A program made the translations under genes and the position numbers. A stretch of DNA of 64,000 nt from Opitutia bacterium. GTDB taxonomy: Bacteria; Verrucomicrobiota; Verrucomicrobiia; Opitutales; UBA953. The DNA lies in NCBI GenBank assembly GCA_947378845.1, contig CANCLQ010000002.1:62001-126000 (forward strand), written 5' to 3'. The notes under the pieces were generated by a model. The model had not been told where the DNA came from. It searched no databases and saw only the letters and a list, made by a program, of their open reading frames with translations. Shown here piece after piece: positions 17,925 through 25,731 of the stretch (positions are counted from its first letter, which is position 1; each line of letters starts with the position of its first letter).

Positions 17925-19172
17925 TTAGTCTAAAATTTCGTTCTGCAAAATCTGCTCGAGCGATTGGCGGCGACGAATGAGTCGCGGGCTTCCATTGGCT
18001 TGTAACAAAACTTCGGGGGCCTCTGGGAAAGAATTATAATTTTTTGTGCTCATGCCTGCGCAGTAGGCGCCAGCTCCACCGATGACACAAAGATCTCCGG
18101 GCTGTGCTTCGGGCAATTGACGCGTCGCTAATGTTTCAGGTTCACCTGGCGCACAGCTAATTAAATCGCCCGACTCACAACAGTGTCCAACTACAACGTA
18201 GTCGGCGGACTTTGCCGTGGGCTTGCTTGGATATAAATGCACGGGGTGCTGCGAACCATAAAGAGACGGGCGAAGAATTTCGGTCATGCCCGAATCTAAT
18301 TTAATAAACTTTCGTGAGTCGGTGGACACGACGTCTTGTACGCGACAAAGGACCGCGCCTGCGTTGGCGACCAAGAAAGTTCCTGGTTCAATTTCTAATT
18401 TCAACTTTCGCCCATCTTCTTTTGCAAATTTCTCGAAGGCTGCACGCACGGGTGCGCCGACGATTTGCGGATCGGTGCCCTTCTCTGCCGCAACGCGTGC
18501 AACTTTATATCCTCCACCAAGGTTGAGTGTGTGCACATCGGGGAATAATTTTACCAACGCAAGACTTGCAGCTGAAACTTCCTGCCAGACGACGGGGTCG
18601 CTGCCCGAACCAATGTGCGTATGAATTCGGATAACTTTTAATTTATATTGTGTCGCCAATGACTTCACTTGGTCAGCCCACTCATACCAAATGCCAAAAG
18701 ATGAATCGGGTCCGCCAACGTTAGTCTTACCGGTGCCGCCTGATCCGCGTCCGGGATTAAAACGAATGCCTACGGAGTGTCCTGGAAGCGCACGACCGAT
18801 TCGCTCCAGCTGTAAGAGCGAACAGGCGTTTACCTGAATTCCTAGTTTAAGGAGTTCGGCAAAATCTTCGGGGAGTTCCTGCGATGAAAGTGAAATGCTT
18901 TCGGCGGGAACGCCTGCTTTAATTGCCCGACGAACTTCGTAGCCGGAACTGGCGTCGAAATGCAGACCTTTCGCCAAAAATAATCTAAGGATCGCGGCGT
19001 TGGGCGAGGCCTTCATCGCAAAGCGTGCGGTCAGACCAAAGGCGTTGGGGAAAGCCAACATAGCGTCGGCCTGAGCCTGGAGCGTCGCCTCATCATAAAC
19101 ATAGCACGGCGTGCCATGGGCACTGGCGATGGCCTGGGCAATTGAGGGGGTTATGAAGCGGTGAGTGTCCAC
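17925..19172 (-). CDS. lysA: diaminopimelate decarboxylase
   Basis: Last step of lysine synthesis, meso-diaminopimelate to lysine, PLP-dependent (fold type III). Motifs: PCYVYDEATL (residues 20-29), RFAMKASPN with the PLP lysine, the FDASSGYE strand, IHTHIGSGSD, LNLGGGYKV, LEIEPGTFLV, the catalytic-Cys motif HCCESGDLIS, and CVIGGAGAYC near the end. I chose GTG 19172 (415 aa) because homology begins here; extending to 19271 adds low-complexity sequence that reaches toward divergent mnmE. No good Shine-Dalgarno sequence is seen at the chosen start, so it could be a few codons different. Confidence 0.88.
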   Translation of the reverse strand: MDTHRFITPSIAQAIASAHGTPCYVYDEATLQAQADAMLAFPNAFGLTARFAMKASPNAAILRLFLAKGLHFDASSGYEVRRAIKAGVPAESISLSSQELPEDFAELLKLGIQVNACSLLQLERIGRALPGHSVGIRFNPGRGSGGTGKTNVGGPDSSFGIWYEWADQVKSLATQYKLKVIRIHTHIGSGSDPVVWQEVSAASLALVKLFPDVHTLNLGGGYKVARVAAEKGTDPQIVGAPVRAAFEKFAKEDGRKLKLEIEPGTFLVANAGAVLCRVQDVVSTDSRKFIKLDSGMTEILRPSLYGSQHPVHLYPSKPTAKSADYVVVGHCCESGDLISCAPGEPETLATRQLPEAQPGDLCVIGGAGAYCAGMSTKNYNSFPEAPEVLLQANGSPRLIRRRQSLEQILQNEILD

Positions 19173-19279
19173 GGTGTTGGCGCCAACTTTGCCATTCCCT
19201 CCCTTCCCTACCAGCCTTTTCAAGTTTATGACACCGCTTGCCTCCACGGCTAGACCCCCTTGGGATAGCACCCCGTAAG

Positions 19280-20638
19280 ATGTCGACCCTCGAGACCATA
19301 GTTGCCACCTCCACCCCCGCGGGTCGGTCGGCTTTAGCTGTCATCCGTATCGATGGCCCACTCGCACCTGCCATCGCCCAGAATGCATTCGGCCGGAAAA
19401 ACACTCTCGAAGAAAAAAAGGCGACGCCTGGAATTTGGCGCGATCTCCACGGGCAGCCTGTTGACCAAGTCGTGGCCGTATTATGGTCGGCCGAGCGCTC
19501 CTTCACAAACAGCGACACCTTAGAAATCACCACGCACGGAAATCCACTCTTGGTGCAACGCATCATCGCCGACTGCTTAGCGCGCGGCTGTCGTTTGGCA
19601 GAACCAGGCGAATTCACCCGTCGCGCTTTTCTTGCTGGCAAGATTGACCTCACTCAAGCCGAAGCAATTGCCGATTTAATTCATGCAAGCTCCGAACGCG
19701 CACTGGCCTCCGCGCGTCGTATGCTCGCCGGCGAATTAGGAAAGCGTGTTGCAGACTGGACTGATCGCCTACTGCAGGCCCTCGCCATACTCGAAGCGCA
19801 TATCGATTTTCCGGAAGAAGACTTGCCCGTCGAGAACCCTAATGGACCCCTTTATTTATTGAACAAAATTGCGTCAGAACTTAATGGATACGCAGCGACC
19901 GCGCGGCACAATCAGGCTTTACGTAGCGGCTTGCGCATCGCCGTCGTGGGAGCACCGAACGCCGGCAAGTCGAGCTTACTCAATGCGCTCGCTGGTGCCC
20001 AGCGTGCCCTTGTTAGCAACGAACCAGGAACAACGCGTGATTACCTAGAGGCGCCCGTGGTCGGTCTTCCTCTCGCCATCACCGCGGTCGATACCGCTGG
20101 CCTCCGCGACGGCGGATCCGATTTAGAAAAAGCCGGCATGGCTCGCTCGCTCGAACAAGCGAGCGCCGCTCACTTTGTTATTTTAGTCGTCGACTCTTCG
20201 GCGCCCTCCCCTGTCCTGCCGAAAAATTTATTGGAAGTCATTCATGCGGACCGATCCTTAATCATCGGCAATAAGTCCGACCTGCCCGAGCATTCGAGTT
20301 TTGCAAAATTCATGCCCGAGCTGCCGCGCCTCAAAACTTGCTTACTCGATGGCCGCGACGCCGAACGCCTCCGCAATGATTTAGCTGACCTGCTGATAAA
20401 GAAAGAAATTGCACCGGGCGCCGAAGAACTGGTGGTCAGCGTCCGCCACGCTGAAGCCCTAAAACATGCCGCCGAGGCCCTAACTACGGCCGTAAGTCAC
20501 CTCCTGCCCCCCGCCCGGACTGAGCTGGCCGCGACGCGTTGCCGGGAGGCACTCGACTCTCTGGGAGAAATCGTTGGTCGCATCGACAATGAGCGAATGC
20601 TGGACAAGCTCTTCGCTTCCTTCTGCATTGGTAAGTGA
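19280..20638 (+). CDS. mnmE: tRNA uridine-5-carboxymethylaminomethylation GTPase
   Basis: Partner of MnmG in making the cmnm5 modification at wobble uridine 34 of several tRNAs. 452 aa. N-terminal tetrahydrofolate-binding domain (TIVATSTPAGRSALAVIRI), helical domain, then the G domain with GAPNAGKSSLLNALAG, the DTAGLRD switch II and GNKSDL, and finally the invariant C-terminal FCIGK, whose Cys is required. ATG 19280 matches the family start; no SD is present. mnmG follows after 27 bases, and the pair sits about 10 kb from the predicted replication origin, a common location. Confidence 0.96.
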   Translation: MSTLETIVATSTPAGRSALAVIRIDGPLAPAIAQNAFGRKNTLEEKKATPGIWRDLHGQPVDQVVAVLWSAERSFTNSDTLEITTHGNPLLVQRIIADCLARGCRLAEPGEFTRRAFLAGKIDLTQAEAIADLIHASSERALASARRMLAGELGKRVADWTDRLLQALAILEAHIDFPEEDLPVENPNGPLYLLNKIASELNGYAATARHNQALRSGLRIAVVGAPNAGKSSLLNALAGAQRALVSNEPGTTRDYLEAPVVGLPLAITAVDTAGLRDGGSDLEKAGMARSLEQASAAHFVILVVDSSAPSPVLPKNLLEVIHADRSLIIGNKSDLPEHSSFAKFMPELPRLKTCLLDGRDAERLRNDLADLLIKKEIAPGAEELVVSVRHAEALKHAAEALTTAVSHLLPPARTELAATRCREALDSLGEIVGRIDNERMLDKLFASFCIGK

Positions 20639-20649
20639 TTTCCTCTGCT

Positions 20650-20665
20650 GGGAGGAAGTCCTCCC
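20650..20665 (+). promoter_or_regulatory. Hairpin sequestering the mnmG ribosome-binding site
   Basis: The sequence GGGAGGAAGTCCTCCC sits immediately before the mnmG ATG (20666). GGGAGG (20650-20655) pairs perfectly with CCTCCC (20660-20665) around the loop AAGT. The left arm is also the Shine-Dalgarno sequence of mnmG, one of the few strong ones in the window, so the hairpin would hide it. There is no T tract, so this is not a terminator. A role in coupling mnmG translation to mnmE, whose stop lies 11 bases upstream, is inference. Confidence 0.65.
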
Positions 20666-22555
20666 ATGCGACCCGCCAAACAAATCCGACTCGGCCCATC
20701 AAGGCCCTACGACGTAATCGTCTGTGGGGCTGGACACGCTGGCGTCGAGGCCGCCCTCGCTGCGGCCCGCATGGGCGTGGATGTTTTGTTGTTAAGCGGC
20801 AATATCGACACCATCGCCCAGATGAGCTGCAACCCCGCCATCGGCGGCCAAGCCAAGGGCCATATCGTCCGCGAGATCGATGCCCTGGGCGGCGAAATGG
20901 GTCTGACTGCCGATGTCACTGGAATCCAGTTCCGCCTGCTTAATTCCTCGAAAGGCCCAGCCGTCCAAGCCCCCCGCGCCCAATGCGATAAAAAGGCCTA
21001 CCAGTTCCGCATGAAGCACCGCTGTGAGCTGCAACCCGGGCTCACCATCTTCCAGGCCATGGTCACCGGCCTCATCTTTGAGAAAGGAAAAGTCGTCGGG
21101 GTAAACACCAACCTCGATCTCTCATTCCACGCCAAAACTGTGGTTGTAACGACCGGCACTTTCTTACGCGGTTTAATGCACATTGGGGCGAATAAAACCG
21201 AAGGCGGACGCCTTGGAGACTTTAGTGCTAAGTCGTTGTCCAGCAGTTTCTTAGATGCTGGAATTGAACTCCAAAGACTCAAGACTGGCACCCCTCCGCG
21301 CATTCTCGGATCCTCCATCGATTTCTCTAAATGCGAGGAGCAACCGGGCGATGCGTCCCCTACTCTTTTTGCCTTCTACGATACCCGCCAAGAAGCCGAC
21401 CTGTTCCACGTAGAACAAGCCGGCGAGCGCCTCCCCGGCTGGATGCCTGGCAGCAATCAAGTCTCCTGCTGGATGACTGAGGCAAAAGGAAGCACCGGAA
21501 AAATCGTCCACGATAATCTTCATCGGTCCCCTCTTTATGGCGGCGCAATCGAAGGTGTCGGCCCGCGTTACTGCCCCTCTATTGAAGACAAGTTTGTGAA
21601 GTTCTCCGATAAGGAGTCCCATAAGCTCTATCTGGAGCCCGAAGGCCGAAATACCGACGAATGGTATATTAATGGCCTTTCGACCTCCCTGCCTTTCGAA
21701 GTTCAGCTCGAAATGCTTCATTCGATCAACGGACTTGAAAATGCCGTGATGCTACGTCCGGCCTATGCGGTTGAATACGATTTTGCGCCGCCCACCCAAC
21801 TTTACCCAACGCTGGAGTCCAAAAAGGTCGAAGGCCTGTTTTTCGCTGGTCAAATCAATGGGACTTCAGGTTACGAAGAAGCTGGTGCTCAAGGACTTGT
21901 GGCAGGAATCAATGCCGCAGCCAAGGTTAAGGGCCAAACGCCCATGGTTATCGGCCGCGATGAGGCTTACATAGGGGTTTTAATCGATGATCTGGTTACC
22001 AAAGGCACGCAAGAGCCTTACCGGATGTTTACTAGCCGGGCTGAATATCGGTTATTATTTAATCATGGTAGCGCCGAGATCCGGCTTAAATCAAAACTCG
22101 CAGAGTTTGGATTGGTGCCGCCAGAACGCCTAAAGCGTATTGAATTTAAGGCATCCAGAATCAGCCATTGGACCGAATACCTAGAAAAAATCTCCATATC
22201 TGGAGGCATCGCTGGCGATGTGCTTAGGCGCAATATCGATTCAATACCGGCCGATTTACCGGCGTCATTCCTTACGGAAAGCCCAGAAATACAGGCCGAA
22301 GTCATGTATAAGGTTAAATACCGCGGGTACCTAGAACGCGAAACTCGATCCGCACGGAAGCTGCATGACTTAGACGCCTTTAGGGTTCCGGTAGGTTTCG
22401 ACTTCATGAAAACCTACGGGTTAAGCCTAGAGGCGCGGCAGAAGCTGGCGAAGGTCCAGCCGCAAACGCTGGGGCAGGCGAATCGGATTAGCGGCGTCAA
22501 CCCGGCCGACATTTCTTTGCTGATGGTTTTATTTAGAGCCCAGGCTGGGAAATAA
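20666..22555 (+). CDS. mnmG: tRNA uridine-5-carboxymethylaminomethylation enzyme, FAD-binding subunit
   Basis: FAD enzyme that acts with MnmE on wobble uridines. 629 aa. FAD-binding motif VIVCGAGHAGVEAALAAARMG (residues 13-33) is followed by CNPAIGGQAKGHIVREIDALGG, TGTFLRG, GRLGDFSAKSLS, LKTGTPPRI with its redox context, SPLYGGAIEGVGPRYCPSIEDK, and in the second half INGTSGYEEAGAQGLVAGINAA and MFTSRAEYRLL. A stretch around residues 246-252 encodes DLFHVEQ, written with a parS-like DNA sequence. Start ATG 20666 is fixed by the SD before it. Second gene of mnmE-mnmG; no rsmG, parA or parB follows. Confidence 0.96.
   Translation: MRPAKQIRLGPSRPYDVIVCGAGHAGVEAALAAARMGVDVLLLSGNIDTIAQMSCNPAIGGQAKGHIVREIDALGGEMGLTADVTGIQFRLLNSSKGPAVQAPRAQCDKKAYQFRMKHRCELQPGLTIFQAMVTGLIFEKGKVVGVNTNLDLSFHAKTVVVTTGTFLRGLMHIGANKTEGGRLGDFSAKSLSSSFLDAGIELQRLKTGTPPRILGSSIDFSKCEEQPGDASPTLFAFYDTRQEADLFHVEQAGERLPGWMPGSNQVSCWMTEAKGSTGKIVHDNLHRSPLYGGAIEGVGPRYCPSIEDKFVKFSDKESHKLYLEPEGRNTDEWYINGLSTSLPFEVQLEMLHSINGLENAVMLRPAYAVEYDFAPPTQLYPTLESKKVEGLFFAGQINGTSGYEEAGAQGLVAGINAAAKVKGQTPMVIGRDEAYIGVLIDDLVTKGTQEPYRMFTSRAEYRLLFNHGSAEIRLKSKLAEFGLVPPERLKRIEFKASRISHWTEYLEKISISGGIAGDVLRRNIDSIPADLPASFLTESPEIQAEVMYKVKYRGYLERETRSARKLHDLDAFRVPVGFDFMKTYGLSLEARQKLAKVQPQTLGQANRISGVNPADISLLMVLFRAQAGK
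21402..21417. other. parS-like ParB-binding site inside mnmG
   Basis: TGTTCCACGTAGAACA matches the palindromic parS form TGTTCCACGTGGAACA at 15 of 16 positions. It lies in the coding region of mnmG and encodes Leu-Phe-His-Val-Glu-Gln in a segment that is not conserved in E. coli MnmG. A second site lies 1.2 kb downstream. Confidence 0.65.
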
Positions 22556-22572
22556 GGGCAGGGGGCTACGGC

Positions 22573-22588
22573 CGTTCCACGTGGAACA
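22573..22588. other. parS-like ParB-binding site downstream of mnmG
   Basis: CGTTCCACGTGGAACA contains a perfect 14-bp palindrome (22574-22587) and matches TGTTCCACGTGGAACA at 15 of 16 positions. It lies 18 bases after the mnmG stop in the 195-base gap before the PhoB-like gene, about 9 kb from the predicted oriC, as expected for a chromosome-partition site. Confidence 0.75.
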
Positions 22589-22680
22589 GGGCGGTGTTAC
22601 TTTTGGGCGTATGCCGTGTTAAAACAAGGTTACGAGTTTTGTAAGTTTATATCCTTAAATGGTTTATGGTTTAATTTTTG

Positions 22681-22708
22681 GTTGTCACACGTTCGCCTTA
22701 GTTGTCAC
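22681..22708 (+). promoter_or_regulatory. Direct repeat, possible response-regulator operator
   Basis: GTTGTCAC occurs at 22681-22688 and again at 22701-22708, 20 bases apart start to start, about two helical turns, in front of the PhoB-like gene. The unit resembles half of a Pho box (CTGTCAC), though the intervening half-sites at 11-base spacing are not evident. Possible autoregulation site. Confidence 0.4.
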
Positions 22709-22750
22709 CTAACACTGGCGCTTTACAGAAAAGTTCGCCACCATCGGCTT

Positions 22751-23455
22751 ATGGCTAATTCTGCCGACGAACTTTTGAAGCGCATCCTGGTGGTCGACGA
22801 CGAAACCGATGTGACGGAATTATTAGACTATAAATTCCGTCAAGCAGGGTACGCGGTGCGTGCATTAAATGATCCACTTCGTGCCATCGGACTAGCGAGA
22901 GACTTTCGCCCGGATTTAATTATTTTAGATATGATGATGCCCGAGCTCACGGGCGTGCAGTTACTCCGCATGATTCGTAGCGATGCATTACTGAGCGACA
23001 CTCCTGTGATTTTTCTGACAGCGAAAGGGGAGACGGCGGACAAAGTTCGCGGCCTTGAATCCGGCGCCGACGATTATGTTACAAAGCCATTTGACGCACG
23101 TGAGCTGCTGCTTCGCGCACAGGCTTTGCTGCGTCGCGCGAAATCCGCCGCTGCAAGCCCTTCAACACGTCTAGCCGCTGGCGCGCTCTTACTCGACATC
23201 GAGCGCCACGAAGTAACCGCCCAAGGCAAACCCATTGAATTAACCGCCACCGAGTTTAAATTGCTCCGCCTTCTCCTGGAGCGAAAGGGCAGGGTACAAT
23301 CACGCGAAGAATTGTTGTCGGACGTTTGGAATTATTCGCCTGATCTCGAAACGCGAACCGTCGACACGCACGTCCGCCGCTTGCGCGAGAAACTTGGGCC
23401 CGGCGGCGACTGCATCGAGACTGTCCGCGGGGTTGGCTATCGCGTCGCTGGATAG
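22751..23455 (+). CDS. OmpR/PhoB-family response regulator
   Basis: Transcription factor of a two-component system, 234 aa. Receiver domain with acidic pair Asp16-Asp17, phospho-acceptor Asp60 in LIILDMMMPE, Thr90 and Lys112; then a winged-helix DNA-binding domain with GKPIELTATEFKLLRLL, SREELLSDVW and the RTVDTHVRRLREKLG recognition region ending in VRGVGYRV. ATG 22751 was chosen because the receiver domain starts here. It is followed by a PhoR-like kinase gene, so it probably senses phosphate status; the nearby PstS-like gene at 24880 supports but does not prove this. Confidence 0.9.
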   Translation: MANSADELLKRILVVDDETDVTELLDYKFRQAGYAVRALNDPLRAIGLARDFRPDLIILDMMMPELTGVQLLRMIRSDALLSDTPVIFLTAKGETADKVRGLESGADDYVTKPFDARELLLRAQALLRRAKSAAASPSTRLAAGALLLDIERHEVTAQGKPIELTATEFKLLRLLLERKGRVQSREELLSDVWNYSPDLETRTVDTHVRRLREKLGPGGDCIETVRGVGYRVAG

Positions 23456-23501
23456 GTTTTCGCTCGCTGAGTCTTCGTAGGTCCGCACGCTCGTATGACG
23501 A

Positions 23502-24743
23502 ATGAATTGGCTGCCCTGGATATTATTGCTGTTCATCATTAGCTTCGTCGGCTGGTGTGCGGCGGGGTTGGCGCGTTCGATTCTATGGGCAAGACAAGCG
23601 CTTCTGCGTGGAGAAATTAATGAACAGCCGCGCGGCTGGTTAATCAGTTGGCTGGGCTTCGATAATCTATTCAAGGCCATCGAGGGGCGCACGCTCACCG
23701 AAGAAGAAATCAATTTAGCCGCAGCCAAGCGTATCGATGCGCTGCTCGCGCCTTTGACTGACGCGGTCTTAGTCGTCGACGCCAAGGATATGCTTCGTCT
23801 CGCCAATCCTGCTGCGAGATCACTTTTTAATTTATCTGCGGGCGACTTAGGTGAGTCGGTTGTGCCGCTCGTTCGTAGCGCCGACTTCATCGATCTTGTG
23901 CGTCGCGTTCGAAAAGAGGGAAGGGCGAGCGAAACCATTCTTCTGCATCGCGCGCCTTTAGCCGATGCATGGATCCAGGCCGCTGGAGCGCGAACCGATC
24001 CAGACGCATTTGGTGAAGGAGCGGTTATTTTTGTTTTAACGGAGGTAACCGCACTCAAGCGACTTCAGTCGATGGAGCGTGAATTTGTGACGAACGTCTC
24101 TCATGACCTTCGCACACCGGTTACGATTCTTCGGGGCTACGCCGAGACCTTAGTGGACGACCATAAAACGATGTCGCCCGAAGACCGAGAGCGCTTCCTT
24201 AAAAAAATTGTGGGCTCTGTGGGCCGATTACAGGGGCTCGTTGAAGGGCTTTTGGCATTGGCGAGCCTGGAAAGTGCAACCGATCAAATGCAGCATGAAG
24301 CTTTCGCGCTTCACAAAGCCTGCCGAGAAGTCGCTGAAGAGTTCGACGCACGCTGCCGTGCGGCTGGTGTAATTTTAGAATTAAAATTGGCGGCCGACGA
24401 AGCATCGGCGGCCGATCCCGTGCAAGCGCGTCGCCTAATCCAAAATCTAATCGACAACGCTTTGGCTCACGCAGCGGGCGCCACCAAGATTTCTATTACA
24501 ACTCAGACAAATTTATCTGGAGCGGTTTTAGAAGTAGAAGACGACGGGGCAGGCGTGGCCCCCGCTGAAATTTCTCGTCTGTTTGATCGGTTCTATCGGA
24601 CGGATAAATCCCGCCGAGCAGGGGGCAGTGGACTTGGACTGAGTATCGTCAGACAGGTCGCCGAGCTGCACGGGGGGTCGGTCACCGCCGCCAACACACG
24701 GCCACACGGCTTGAAGGTCACGGTCACGTTGCCCCAAAACTAA
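23502..24743 (+). CDS. PhoR-like sensor histidine kinase
   Basis: 413 aa. A single N-terminal transmembrane helix (about 5-28) without any sizeable periplasmic loop, a PAS-like region (about 78-180), the dimerisation/phospho-acceptor helix with SHDLRTP (His201, the more usual form being SHELRTP), and an ATPase domain with NLIDNALAHA, DDGAGV, and SGLGLSIVRQVAELHGG. The layout is that of PhoR, which signals together with the phosphate transporter rather than through an external sensor. Starts 46 bases after the response regulator and probably shares its transcript. Confidence 0.88.
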   Translation: MNWLPWILLLFIISFVGWCAAGLARSILWARQALLRGEINEQPRGWLISWLGFDNLFKAIEGRTLTEEEINLAAAKRIDALLAPLTDAVLVVDAKDMLRLANPAARSLFNLSAGDLGESVVPLVRSADFIDLVRRVRKEGRASETILLHRAPLADAWIQAAGARTDPDAFGEGAVIFVLTEVTALKRLQSMEREFVTNVSHDLRTPVTILRGYAETLVDDHKTMSPEDRERFLKKIVGSVGRLQGLVEGLLALASLESATDQMQHEAFALHKACREVAEEFDARCRAAGVILELKLAADEASAADPVQARRLIQNLIDNALAHAAGATKISITTQTNLSGAVLEVEDDGAGVAPAEISRLFDRFYRTDKSRRAGGSGLGLSIVRQVAELHGGSVTAANTRPHGLKVTVTLPQN

Positions 24744-24744
24744 C

Positions 24745-24766
24745 AAAAAACCCACCTTGCGGTGGG
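24745..24766 (-). terminator. Rho-independent terminator after tRNA-Gly(GCC)
   Basis: Read on the minus strand, CCCACC, loop GCAA, GGTGGG (24766-24751) is followed by six T residues (24750-24745). It begins 7 bases after the tRNA 3' end. On the plus strand the same stem lies just after the kinase stop codon but has only a weak T tract. Confidence 0.88.
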
Positions 24767-24772
24767 TTAAAA

Positions 24773-24847
24773 TGGAGCGCGCGACTGGACTTGAACCAGC
24801 AACAGCCACCTTGGCAAGGTGGTACTCTACCATTGAGCTACACGCGC
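24773..24847 (-). tRNA. tRNA-Gly (anticodon GCC)
   Basis: On the minus strand a full cloverleaf can be drawn: acceptor GCGCGTG pairing with CGCGCGC, D-arm with GCTC..GAGT, anticodon stem CCACC/GGTGG enclosing TTGCCAA (anticodon GCC), T-arm with GTTCAAGTC loop context between GCTGG and CCAGT, discriminator T and an encoded CCA end. 75 nt. A TTGACA element lies upstream and a terminator directly downstream. Confidence 0.96.
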
Positions 24848-24861
24848 TTTCAGGAGGGGAA

Positions 24862-24890
24862 GCAGAACCCATCAGGGCTTCACCTGTCAA
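24862..24890 (-). promoter_or_regulatory. Probable promoter of tRNA-Gly(GCC)
   Basis: A perfect -35 hexamer TTGACA lies on the minus strand at 24890-24885. At 17 bases the -10 position reads TTCTGC (24867-24862), a poor match. It would place the transcription start a few bases before the mature tRNA. The -35 element sits close to the stop codon of the PstS-like gene. Confidence 0.4.
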
Positions 24891-25731
24891 GCCTTTGGGT
24901 TAAACGCTCACGAATTGCCCTGGGCGCAGGGTATAATCCTTGGTCCTTAAACTTCTTAGCAACGTCGTCCGAGAGCACCCAGATGAGCGCATCGCGCAGA
25001 CCCTTCTCCCGGTCCGCCCGCACATATAGATAGAGAGGAAGGCGGAGGGGGTAGTCCCCGTTATAAATATTCATCTCGTCAGGAGCATAAGCGACCGTTG
25101 AGCGGCCTGCTCTTCCGTCGGCAACCGGAACCACCTTGCCCGGCGTACCTGGAGGCATCGAAGGCATGATCGCAACCACCCCGAAGCGCGCTGTTAAATT
25201 TTCCGAAATGGCCGACCACTCGAGACGCTGCCGAACGCCCACGCGATAATCATATCCCTCTAAAACAAATCCCTTAAATAGTTCATCGGTAAAAGCACCC
25301 GCGGGCGCATAAACAATAGGCGCAACCATTTCAGAGAGCACGCCGTTGGAAAGGTCGTTCCAGTTTAAATAAACATCGCGTGCTTCCTTAGTGAACAAGC
25401 CGCGCAATTCCGAAAGCTTCAATTGCGTAACTGCGTTCTGCTTATGGACGACGACAACCACGGCCGCATTCGCAATCAGGTAACGATTAAAGAAAACTCC
25501 TTCAGGCGGTACAGGTTCCGACTCGCCATCTTTTAAAAATAAAAAGGCCGCGCTCGCTTTACCTGCGCAAAGCGCGCGACGTCCAGGCATGGTGCCCGAA
25601 AGATCGGCCGTTGGCGCACTGGGAATATTTTTGAGCCCAGGGGTGATGATACCAGTAATTAAATCTGTCCCCACGAAGTCCGCCGCCGATAAATGCGTGG
25701 CGACGGCAAGTAGAATGAATAGTTTTCTCAT
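24880..25731 (-). CDS. PstS-like periplasmic substrate-binding protein
   Basis: 283 aa with a signal peptide (MRKLFILLAVATHLSAAD). The mature protein has the pattern of the PstS/PBP-like phosphate-binding family: GTDLITGIITPGLK at the N-terminus, a VVVVHKQNAVTQLKLSELRGLFTKEARDVYLNW segment typical of this group, the later SENLTARFGVVAIM, and IYNGDYPLRLPLYLYV near the C-terminus. No PstC, PstA or PstB partners are in the window, so it may be a regulator-linked or orphan binding protein. ATG 25731 overlaps the stop of the NtrC-type gene (ATGA). In most such proteins phosphate is the ligand; here it is inferred. Confidence 0.78.
   Translation of the reverse strand: MRKLFILLAVATHLSAADFVGTDLITGIITPGLKNIPSAPTADLSGTMPGRRALCAGKASAAFLFLKDGESEPVPPEGVFFNRYLIANAAVVVVVHKQNAVTQLKLSELRGLFTKEARDVYLNWNDLSNGVLSEMVAPIVYAPAGAFTDELFKGFVLEGYDYRVGVRQRLEWSAISENLTARFGVVAIMPSMPPGTPGKVVPVADGRAGRSTVAYAPDEMNIYNGDYPLRLPLYLYVRADREKGLRDALIWVLSDDVAKKFKDQGLYPAPRAIRERLTQRLDR

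Noticed and set aside
22556..22750. Gap after mnmG considered as the replication origin, since mnmG is often next to oriC.
   Set aside because: It has a parS site but no cluster of DnaA boxes and no DnaA-trio; the pssA-dnaN gap fits much better.
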